DNA from: Emmonsiellopsis sp. PD_33
Taxonomy: Eukaryota > Ascomycota > Eurotiomycetes > Onygenales > Ajellomycetaceae
Assembly (NCBI GenBank): GCA_032988165.1
Contig: JANTQF010000016.1
Location: forward strand, 124,001 to 188,000
Length of the DNA stretch: 64,000 nucleotides
Direction: 5' to 3'
Shown here: positions 54,472 through 64,000 of the stretch, piece by piece
Position numbering within the stretch: the stretch's first letter is position 1
How the letters are laid out: the number at the start of each line of letters is the position of its first letter
Made by a program: the position numbers and the translations under genes
The notes under the pieces: generated by a model
Databases searched by the model: none
Seen by the model: only the letters and a program-made list of their open reading frames with translations
Told to the model about the DNA's origin: nothing

Positions 54472-56147
54472 GGCTGTGGTATTCTATTGTAAAAGGCAGC
54501 GGAGATGTTGCACGCGCAAGAGGTGTAGGTGTGCGGGGCTGTTTCAATCCATAGGGGATTGGACGTGGGGTATTGCCAAAGAGGGAATTTAAAAGAAAGC
54601 AAGTCAGTCGCAGCAGAGTCGGAAAGACATGTCACCCCGTTATCTGTTGATGCCAGCCTCCATGTAGCCTCGTAGAATGAGAAGTACTATGTACAAGGAG
54701 AGCGTGGGAGATTCAAGTTCTGGGTTGCTTCCGTCGAAAACTTTATGTATCGCTATCTGGAAGGATCTGATATCGGAGACGGCGTCTTGTTTCTCCGGCC
54801 GAAGCTGAGGTAACCGCCAAGACCCACGTGACCTGTAATTTACGATTACACGGATACGGTAACACGGCGTCCCGCCTGTTCTGGCCAGAAGCGGCAATCC
54901 CTGCAGTTCTCGAAACCGGCAGCCAATCAGCGTGTGCCAGCGCCGCTGAGTTTGGGCCAAGCTCCCCTGACCCGCTCCAGCCCTGGCCGAGTCTGGAAAG
55001 TGCGGGCTGGCATCGCTGCATCCATTCTGGGCTGTTTCGAGTCTGCAAAGAGAAACAATCCTGCCGTAGCCGTAGCCGTAGCCATCGCCGGTGGAAGGCA
55101 TGTCCCGTCTGCACTGCTGCTCTACCACTCTGAAACTGGTCCCGAGTGCCCGTGTTGAAGCCTGTCGAGTCCTGCATTGTGTGACGAATCAACACCCAAG
55201 CCACCCCCCTGCAACACTGGCCCAACGCTTCTTGAATTCGTGAACAATCCCGCCAACCACTGCCAACCAGCGACGGCCTTGGCTCGGCTTGGCCTGTAGG
55301 CTGGAGGCTGGACAGTGGAGGCTGTTGGACGCTGCTGTTTTCCGACTTCGTGGCCCCACACTCCCAAGCCTGTGGCTAAATAGTATGTTACTGTCCCCCT
55401 TAATCCATGGTTGGCCCATGCAGGTCATTCAAGAGAGGTGCCCAGGTGGGATCGGATGAATGAAGGCTGACCGTCTGCGGAATCGTGGTTCATCAGGCTT
55501 TGGCCACCTCTTTCGTGAACTGGGAACAACAACCTTCTTCTTCGCGTTTGTCCCTCGTTGACCTAATCGAGCTATCCCACCACACGTCCCCCAGTCTCCC
55601 ATCTGTTTTGTGGCTTGTCCGTGCTGCTCCTCCTGCGGCTAGGGAACGCGGTCTGTTCTGTCGTTTGCAGACTCGGAGAAAATTGTAAATGTGCTGGAAT
55701 ACTTTTTTGGTTTCCTGATTCTTTCGGATTGCTGCTGGCGTTCATCTGCCCGTTACTCAGTCAGGGGTGGTTTTCCGTCCGCCATCAATAGGCCTAACTG
55801 TGCATAGTAACTATCGCCATCGCCCATCGGCCTTCCATTTCCCTCTTCCCCCCTCCCCAGTTGTGCTCTCGGCCTCGCCTTTGATTGAAGAGTCCTGCGG
55901 CTTGTTGGACGTTGAGGGCATTACGTAACCACGCCCGCGCCACCTCCAGACCGCGCTAGTCCTAGAACAGCACTAGTGCGCCCAGGTTCCCAAAGTTGAG
56001 GTCGCGCTTTTCAAGGTCACGTGGCTTCCCTTCCTCAAGCCTCCAGGCGCTCAAACTTTGACGTCTGTCCTCCAACCGCCGTCAACTCTGCCGCTCTCCC
56101 CTTTTTCCTTGTCTTTTCTACTACCTCCCTTTGATGCTCATGATTTC
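54472..56147. promoter_or_regulatory. Divergent promoter of deoxyhypusine synthase and SNT1
   Basis: 1.68 kb with no credible gene. There is a CCGTAGCCGTAGCCGTAGCC repeat near 55,070. The last 100 bp before SNT1 are CT-rich, as expected of a fungal leader. The SNT1 open frame extends upstream to a TTG at 56058, but the first ATG is at 56148. Confidence 0.4.
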
Positions 56148-59100
56148 ATGGCGTCTCGCTTTCCGCCCCGAGAGCGATCTCCCCATCGATACAATGACCG
56201 TCGCCCGTCCGCCGCTCATAGCTCCTCGCATATACCATCCGGCCCCCGAGCTTCAGACGATGCAAACTCTACTCCCCTGGGGAGGGAGCCCCCTCGCGGC
56301 CCTAAAGCATTAATCGATCCTTCGCGAGGTGCCCCATACGCCCCACCGGGCCCAAGAGGCCGTGGTTTTTCTGCCCGCGCTGATTTTCGAGACCGCGAGC
56401 GGGACCGCGACATCCGTGACTCCCGCGACGGACCGCCGTTTAGACGAGATCTCGATAGAGAATGGCCGCGAAGGGAGCGTGGATTTGATTCAAGAGATAG
56501 TCGCGTTCCTTTTGGCGGCCGGAGATCGCGTTCTCCTCCGTTGAGGGACTTTCGTGATACGCGGGAACCAGGCCCACGGGATCTAGATGCACCGCGATTA
56601 CGGCGCAATTCTAGAGATGGGCCGATTGGGTCAATGAACTCGGTTCCAGATGCTTCTCCCCTCCGAGGAATTCCAATGCGTGGTCGAGGTCGTGGGGACC
56701 GTGAACGCGGACGTGGAAGGGGCGCTTTTCTAGATGATCGTGATAGTTTTCGGAGACGAAGCCGGTCGAGGGATGCCTGGAGGGACCGCGAACGCGACCG
56801 TGATCGGGACTTTGAGCGAGTTGATAGATTCGACAGACGCGAGGACGATCGACGATCAGAGCGAGATGAGAGAGAACGGAATTCAGATCGTCCAGATCTA
56901 TTCAGAAAAGATCGACTCCCCCCCCGCCTTGAACCGAAACATACATCATTAGCACCGACCAATACCCTATCCGCACCCCTTACAACTCCTTCCACCATAC
57001 CGAGTGTCGACAAAGGCGTAGGGCTTGAGCCCAATGAATTGAACAGGAAATCCTTACTTCCACAGCAAGTCATTCGTGATACCCGTCAGGATTCCGACAA
57101 ACCTGAGCCCCCTCCAATTCAATTAGATGTACCTAAAGTCCGGACCATACCACAGCAGTCACCGCCACCTTCTGCGCCGGAAGTCCCTGCATTTGGAGCC
57201 TTCAAAAGCCCCAATCGTCCTGCAGCGGAAATTCCTGCGTCTCTACCATTAGCCGCCAAACCTAGTGGACCGGAAGAGCCGCCAAGCTCTAGTTCTACTA
57301 TTACTAAATCGGAGAAAGATCACGGTGAGGATACTATACCTACCACTATACTACCACCTACTGGACCAAAGGCGGACAGGCCTGATGCAGACCGGCCGCT
57401 TGATTCCCGTATCTCTCGACCCCCTCCTCCAGATAGCCGGAGCAAGATCGAAGCATCTTTCCGAGCAGGGCGGCATTTCTCATCATCATCCCATTCGCCA
57501 ACTGCCCCTGGACAAGATATTCCTGTTCTGCACGCGCCGCCATCCGGCCCCAGGGACCTACATATGTCACAGCAATCAGAGCCAAATCCCCAGGAGAGTC
57601 AGCTCGCGGTAAGGCCGGTAGCACGACCCAGTTCTTCATCAGGATCCCCTCCTTCGCAACCGCTAGGGAGGAGCATGTCAATATCCCGTCGATCTGGCTC
57701 ACCGCCCGCTCCACCGCCTGCTCCCTTTCGGTCTCCCGTTTCAAAAACTTCGCCTCGGCTCCCATTTTCAAGTGTTCCCACTGGCCCAAGAGCACTTCAG
57801 CGACCAACTGCCCCAAGAGGGACCCCTAAAGCCAGTAATCAATGGGTTCGTCCCGGCTACGCAAACCGTGGGCCTTCGATTATGAACTCGGCCCCGGCTG
57901 CGAAACGCGACTTATTCGATGATAAGGATAAGGCGTTACCTAGCGGCCATGACGTTTCGAATAATCGTAGAATTGATAGTGCATCACAGCAGGATGACTC
58001 CAAATCTTCTCCTGTCGCCACGCGGGCTCCTCCACAAGCTGACGTCTCTGACGAGAGCACTGACGTTCTAGGTGTAAAATCCCCAGGAGAAGTTCAGGAG
58101 CAGCCTGCCACGGCTTCCTCAGTTACCGAACCTGTCGCCACTCCCCTTATATTTGATCAATCTAGTGGAGAAGAGTCGGATGAGGAAAATGACTTGGACG
58201 AGGAAGACTTCAACGAGGGAGAGAAGCGATTCGAGAAAGAGATGCAGGCGTTGGCTACCGAAATCCCGCCTCCAACTCTACAGGATCCCATTATTATCGA
58301 TCTGCTGCTAAAAATCCAAATGCTAGGTATTATAGCCGAAGGGGTCGTTCCTACCTACTTGGACCTACCCGGCGCTGCGATGGAAGTCGAGAAGCCAGAT
58401 CAACCTCCCGCAGTTATCCCACTGTCGTCCAAGGAAGCACAGGAAATTGAGCTTCCAGAGCCGTCGTCGCCTAGGACCAACGCTGAAAACACTACTGCCG
58501 CTCTTGAAATTCCAACTGTCGAGAATCTTCCGTTCCTCCAATCTGGCCCACCAACGCCCTTTTCCGACTTGGAGGCCTACCAAGAAACACTGCAAACCCA
58601 CAACCGGCTGAAGGAAGCTCTTCGTGGGGAACTTATCAAACAGCGTAAGGATATCGCCCGACAACACGAAAAATTACGCCAACAGTACGCTGGATATTAC
58701 AAGCCGTGGAGGATCGTGGTGGACGAGCTAGATCGCAAAAATACCCTTGAGAAAACCGCCACTCCCGGCCCGCCTACGCCTCCATCTGCCGTGCTAGCAG
58801 TTACTACGCCTGGTGGCGCGCAGGAGGGTAGAAGGGGCTACAAACTCAACAGCGAACTTGACTTCCAGAATGCTCTGATAGCGTCTGCTATTACCGCCAA
58901 GGAAGAACAGGAACGGCGAAGGGACAAGGAAGGATCCGCAAAACCCGATATGTCAAAGGAAGCTCTCATCCCGGACATGTTTGAAGTGCAGGAGAAGGAA
59001 GCTTTAGTTTTCAAGGACACCAACAATGTTGTTAACCCGGCCGATGCTTTCGACGTTTTCGCCTTTTACCCGGTTCCTGACAACTTTACGCCTGAGGAAC

Positions 59101-62100
59101 AAAAGATTTTTACTGAAGCCTTCTTGGCGCACCCGAAGAAATGGGGCAAGATTGCAGAGTCGTTACCAGGTCGAAATTTCCAGGACTGCATCAACCATTA
59201 CTACTTTACCAAGGAGGAATTCAAGTATAAGGCAAAACTCAACAAGAAATATGTTAGGAGACGGGGGAAGAAGACTGCCGCTGCGAGGAACCCGAAGTCC
59301 AATGCTCTCATGGCAGACCTTGGCGTTCGTCCCCTATACGACGGCGATGACGCTGAGACCCCAGCGGTTACTGATACTGGTCGACCCCGCCGAGCAGCTG
59401 CCCCGACATTTGGTGAGGTCGGTCCAGATACAGACAACAGTACTCCGACGCCCAGCTCTGGCAGAAGGACAAACAATGCGAAGGATAATGGCGAACAACC
59501 ACCCGAAAAACCGGTTAGTAGACGGGGTGGGAGAGGCGGCGGGCGAGGCGGAAGGCGCGCCAAAGCGCAGCTGGCTGCGGCTGCCACTCCAATTGCTGCG
59601 GCACCTCCAAAGCCTGAACCCGAAGTTCCCGTTGAGACTACACCAGCGTTGGTTGCGGTGAAGGAAAAGGAAGAACTGAAAGATGGTACCACTGAAGATA
59701 TGGCGCTTCGAATGAAAGCTGCAAAAGCCCGCACTAAAGAAGTTATGTATGCGTTCGATTCTCTCGAACCGGAGGCCCCGCCGCCAAAACTAGCTGAGGG
59801 CCGACCTGCGTCTCTTCAGCCCACGAGCTATTGGTCTGTACCAGAGCAACGCGAGTTTCCCGACCTTATTTGCCACTTTGGCAAGGATTTCGACAGCATC
59901 TCTCAATACATGAGGACCAAGACTCCTACGATGGTGAGTAAATGTAACACCGTATGTTTATATCGTAAACCATTAGCTAACGATGGCAAATAAAGGTAAA
60001 AAACTACTTCCAAAGGCGCGTTGACTCAGGGCAGACACAGTTGGAAGAGATGGCTGAACGCGCAGAAGCTAAGAAACTAAGCGGAGAGTCGACTGGTCCT
60101 CTTCCGGTTCCCAACATTCCCCAAAAGCGACGTTATGAGGCTACTCCGTCCTCGGTTGCTCCACGACCGCTTGCGCCCAATACTGAAGTTGCTGAGCCCA
60201 TTGATGCCACCATGTCTTCCAAACCAAAAGCTGCCGCTGTTCCCTTGTCTGCTGCACAACCAGCTCCGACCCAGGCTCGACAGCAAGTGGAGAAGGAACG
60301 TTCTCAACCTAGGTTTTATCCTCTAGCCCAGGCGACGAATTCCCCGGTGACAAATCTGCAACCTATGAACGAGGAGGCGCAACAGCGCTCCATTCGTCCT
60401 CAGCTACCACACGCACAGCGTAGTCAACAAGGTCCTCGAGCTGGATATTTCAGCGATGAACGCAGGGATGGACGGACTGGCCTGCCCATCTCACCTCTGA
60501 CTACATTAGCTTCTCAAGAGCCGTCGGGTCCGAAAATGCAGCAAAATGTCATTCCTATTCAAGGCTCGGCTAGACTTGGTGGTTTACATTCGCAGAATTT
60601 AACGCGTCACGAAATGCACATGCAATCTCAGGAAGGCCAAGAAACGATGAGATACCCGTCGATGTCGCAAACTGTTGCCTTCCCTCAAACAAGCTATCTT
60701 CAGCAACAGCAACAGCAAACAAACAGCCCGGTTACTCCCGCTTCGCGGACGCACTCCCGACGTTCCAGCAGAGCAGTTACTACGTCGACGGCGACATCTC
60801 CTATTCAGCGGTTACCAAAACAGGATCCAGATGCTGCGTCAATGCTGCGCAACGAGCAGCTCGTGCAACCGAAATCGTCAATGCCACTCCCAGGACAACT
60901 CCTGGGGATCGGTCGGCGATCGCCTGTTATATCTCCCACTAAAGAAACTGCCCGTCCAAGTTCGACTCCAGCGCAAGGTCACCCAGAACCCCCGCGTCAT
61001 GTGCCTGCCAAACGTTCGAACATCATAAATATTCTCAATGACGACCCTGAAGAACCGCCGCCAAGGAAAAGATTCGCGAGTGATCAGCCGTCGCCTGCAA
61101 ATACGTCACAGTTGTACCCGGGGCCACACTCGAGATCCCAGCCAGGTCATCCTGCCTCCCACGATGAGCCGCTACATGCAGCTAGATCGCACCAGCAGCC
61201 AAGACCCCAGTATCTTCATCCATCCCAAGCCCAAGCCCAGACTCAACAAGTTCAAACACCACAGCCCCAACCACCAACAGGTCCTTCCCGGTCGTCTTAC
61301 TCGGAATATTCTAGCTATTCGGTAGGCTCATCTGGCACTACGAATGAGGAGTGGATGGCGAGAATGGACCCCAGACAACAACAATCCCAAGCATCTGCCA
61401 CTTCTGACCATTCTCTCTCCCGCTTGTCAGCCCAGCAACCCGTAAGTCTTGGGTATTCTAGCCACCAACCTACCAACCCGGGCGCGGGCGTTCAGCATCA
61501 AACCCAACAACAGCAACCTTCGCGACCGTCCTACAGTCACCAGTCGCTACAACAACCGCAGCAATCTCAGCCCACTAGCTTCCAAGGCCAACCTCAGCAT
61601 CAGCCCAGCCATGTGAACCTAGGGAGCCGCGAGTCGCCCATGTCTTTGCAGTCACAGGTCTACCATCCTGCGTCCCCACAGCATCGGCAAAGTACCTTGT
61701 CGTATAGTCGTCGGACACCTCAGCAGCAGCCAGCATCACCAGTTCAGATGCCTTCAAGCGGACTACCTCAAACGCAACAATTGCCATCCTATTCTCAAGG
61801 GCCAAGCCATCAAGGGCCATCTCAACAGCGTCATCATTCTACGCCAACGAGCCAGCTTGGGCACAGCCAGCATTTGAGTCAAGGCGGCAGCAGTTCTCAA
61901 CACATGCAGCACATGGCGGCTCCGCCTTCCCCTCACCACCATCACGCCCAAATACACCATCAACACCAGCAACAACAGTCGCGACAGGCGCAACATCAGC
62001 ACCATCAGCAGCAACAGCATCAGCATCAGCATTCGCATCAGCCTCAGCACATACCTTCCCTCGGCATGACGAGCCAGCAAGGCGGTAGTCCATTCAGTCA

Positions 62101-62392
62101 CAATGCACCTCCACCCTCTCACCTCCCACCAGTGCATCGGGCAGCTAGTGCTTCCCTTTCTGGCCCAAGTTCACACCCCAGCTCGAGCATTGGCAGGCCC
62201 TTTACGCCACCGGCAGTATTGCACCAGCATTCACAAGGTGGAATGTCGTATCCAAGCGGCGGTGTACCCCCACAACCACCCCACGGTTCGCAACAGCAAG
62301 GCTTGCACCAAATGCACCCTCACCAGCTCCATCCGCGGCGCTCCACAGGCCAGTCACATCACCGCACATACTCTCAAGACTCTAGGCAATGA
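56148..62392 (+). CDS. snt1: Snt1-like SANT/Myb corepressor protein (Set3 complex)
   Basis: Relative of yeast Snt1 and animal NCoR/SMRT, the SANT subunit of the Set3 histone-deacetylase complex. Exons 56148-59933 and 59996-62392, with a 62-bp intron, give 2060 residues. The N-terminal 300 residues are rich in Arg-Asp/Arg-Ser repeats. Pro/Ser-rich spacers follow, then an acidic patch (SGEESDEENDLDEEDFNEGE, about 690). The first SANT domain is at about 967-1030 (FTPEEQKIFTEAFLAHPKKW, INHYYFTKEEFKYK). An Arg/Gly-rich segment (SRRGGRGGGRGGRRAKA) follows. The second SANT (about 1224-1275: YWSVPEQREFPDLICHFGKD, TPTMVKNYFQRRVDSG) is split by the intron. The C-terminal 780 residues are Gln/His/Ser-rich. 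The paired SANT domains make the assignment firm. Confidence 0.92.
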
Positions 62393-63499
62393 ACTTATGG
62401 AGATGTCCCTTACTAAACCATGGAGCGGGTCGGTTTGAGCTTTTCAAGCCACGGATTGGTTCGGTTATTAATTTGTATATAAATATTCGCCCGCAAGTAC
62501 ATATAGTCGTGGGCTTTGCTTTCGTTCACATTCCCCTATCTGCTACCATTCCATAGACCAAAAGAGGCATCTGATTGATTCAAAATGCCTTGATGATTTT
62601 TGGCGCTTTCGTTTCAAATGATTCCCCTATTCCGAGTTTTAGTTTCGAATTGTGTTCTTTGTTCGGATTTTACTTTTTAGTCCCTTCGTTTCTAAATCTG
62701 TAACGAGTTGAGTTAATTCTATTGTATGAGTCTACATATTGCCTGAGGCCTTTTTTTTTTTTCCGGCCCATCTACTTTTAACTATTAATCAATATAAAAA
62801 GTGATAAATATCCCAGCACAAGCAATGTGCATTTATAGTTAGGTCAGTGTTGACGTAGGCACCCGCAGACATCCATTGCTTCCTACCTAATGACGAGTAA
62901 GCTTGACGCGACATGGACGCGTAGATATATATATGTACAAGGCAACCCGGCCCAACCCAGCTATAACCACGAATGATATTCACCGCAGAAATAAAATATC
63001 TGAGCATTCAAAGAATTAAAAAAACACAAGGCCTACCTATTTAAGTAAGTCGTGACTGGGCAGCAATGGACATCGGCCACACAAAAAGGGGGGGGGAAGG
63101 CAAGCCGAGTTAGAAGGTTACTATACAAGCAATACAGAGAGAGCATCCAGGATACGTGCCTCACAGCCGTGCCATGCCGTATCTATCAGTCAATCAATAA
63201 ACACTCGGAGTTATTGGTGAGAATCGATGACGAAGCAAAAATTCGAGTAAAAAGCAGATTTGATAAATAACGCCAGAAACGCCAGGAACTGCGCCAGCGG
63301 AAAAGGAGGTATTTCTTGACATCGTAATGCATGAGAAATGGTGGGAAAGGGCCACTACAATGCAGATAACTAAGGGATTGAAATCGTGAGCAAGGAAGCC
63401 CCCAAAAATGGGTGGATCTAAATAGATAAATAGGAATCAGATGTTCGGAGGTTTGCTTCGATATTTCAGCGAGATGATTTCTTCTCGAAAATGAGCTCC
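62393..63499. other. Convergent 3' region between SNT1 and the CAAX gene
   Basis: T-rich after the SNT1 stop, including an uninterrupted T11-12 run near 62,752. There is also a G-run (about 63,088-63,096). I recognise no gene, RNA or transposon in it. Confidence 0.4.
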
Positions 63500-64000
63500 T
63501 CACATAACAATACAATCCTTGTTTTTGTCTCTATCACGGTGTCGTGGAGGAAGAGACGGGTTAGATGTCGAATAAGGTCGTCTGCCACCGTACTGGTAGG
63601 GATCATGGTTTGTTACAGGGTTTTGAGTGAATCCGTTGCTTGAGGATCTTGGCCCAGCTATGTCAGGAATACTGTGGTTGGAACCATCGAACTGAGCATG
63701 CGCTGAGGGTGGGATATATGCAGGGCTTTGAGCGGCCTGTTCGTAAGTAGGTGGGGGTGCATTGGCGTCGTTAGGATCGGCCGCCGGAGCTTGAGGGGGT
63801 ACTAGAGACCGAACAGGTACAGGCTGCCTCGATCCACGACGGCCAGCCGCGGAGGAAGATGTCGAATGGCGATTTCCACGAGTAGAAGTACTTCCAGAGC
63901 GAGCTTGAGTGACGCCCTGAGTCTGAATGGAGGCTGCAGAGCCGGATGGACGGCGTGCTGCATTATTGCGCGCCTGGTTCTGGGTATCACTTCCACGACG
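63500..64000 (-). CDS. C-terminal part of a Ser/Arg/Pro-rich protein with CAAX box (5' partial)
   Basis: An open frame enters from the right edge and ends at TGA 63500-63502, giving 166 visible residues. The visible part is low in structure and rich in Arg, Ser, Pro and Gln (RRPSGSAAS, STSTRGNRHSTSSS). It contains PPPTYEQ, a PPxY motif that WW-domain proteins such as Rsp5/HulA-type ubiquitin ligases bind. It ends RDRDKNKDCIVM: Cys-Ile-Val-Met is a good CAAX box, where Met at the last position favours farnesylation, with basic residues just before it. It is therefore probably tethered to a membrane. The N-terminal domains are outside the window, so I cannot name the protein. Confidence 0.7.
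   Translation of the reverse strand, partial: RRGSDTQNQARNNAARRPSGSAASIQTQGVTQARSGSTSTRGNRHSTSSSAAGRRGSRQPVPVRSLVPPQAPAADPNDANAPPPTYEQAAQSPAYIPPSAHAQFDGSNHSIPDIAGPRSSSNGFTQNPVTNHDPYQYGGRRPYSTSNPSLPPRHRDRDKNKDCIVM

Noticed and set aside
56216..57073. 285-codon minus-strand frame
   Set aside because: Shadow of the Arg-Asp/Arg-Ser-rich repeats at the SNT1 N-terminus.
1..64000. tRNA or rRNA genes
   Set aside because: I looked for cloverleaf arms and conserved rRNA blocks by eye and found none convincing; a tRNAscan or Rfam run would settle this.

Overview
The window is fungal chromosomal DNA, most likely from a filamentous ascomycete (Pezizomycotina; gene content and gene structure look like Eurotiomycetes, but I cannot name the species). 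Evidence: short 45-80 bp GT..AG introns, fungal-type protein families (GH7 cellulase, Snt1, Rad14, PIG-P, a MATH/USP-like/MORN/RING protein), and a sharp two-part composition. Bases 1 to about 31,130 are AT-rich, almost free of CpG, and built almost entirely of decayed, nested transposons. From about 31,130 to the end the DNA has ordinary CpG content and is packed with intact single-copy genes.

Left half (1-31,130), an accessory transposon compartment. A broken hAT transposase (60-2160) carries a non-autonomous hAT element inside its coding region, with a perfect 8-bp target duplication. A remnant of a gypsy element leaves a 3' LTR at 3897-4203. A complete Ty1/copia element (4216-9604, 110-bp LTRs, target duplication GATTT) sits inside a hAT-type MITE, whose uninterrupted sister copy lies at 28,411-28,949. 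A complete chromodomain Ty3/gypsy element (Gypsy-2, 10,167-27,550, target duplication TAAAT) is split in its RNase H domain by a second, unusually long gypsy element on the minus strand (Gypsy-1, 13,451-25,213, 315-bp LTRs). Gypsy-1 carries gag-protease, RT-RNase H-integrase and, downstream of integrase, an extra frame of about 900 codons. That frame has the H-x-D...H...R pattern of Fe(II)/2-oxoglutarate dioxygenases. I consider this cargo gene the most interesting thing in the window. All these frames are broken by point mutations, mostly TGA stops and lost Arg codons. LTR pairs differ almost only by transitions, often CA in one copy where the other has TG, so the mutating process acted on CpG rather than on CpA as classical RIP does. 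A 51-bp minisatellite, further MITEs and unassigned AT-rich DNA fill 27.5-31.1 kb, and a TA-flanked MITE ends at the composition boundary.

Right half (31,130-64,000), conserved genes: GH7 endoglucanase (-), ADP-ribosylglycohydrolase (+), PIG-P/Gpi19 (-), Rad14/XPA (+), striatin (+), a ubiquitin-like Get5-type protein (-), Nop2 rRNA methyltransferase (+), a 1573-residue MATH/pseudo-USP/MORN/RING protein (-), deoxyhypusine synthase (-), Snt1 (+), and the 3' end of a CAAX-box protein (-). Neighbours are mostly divergent or convergent pairs with their own promoters and belong to unrelated housekeeping processes: DNA repair, GPI anchors, ribosome biogenesis, hypusination, chromatin deacetylation and STRIPAK signalling. 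The secreted cellulase borders the transposon compartment directly.

All exon boundaries were inferred by eye from splice sites, reading phase and family similarity. No database search was possible.
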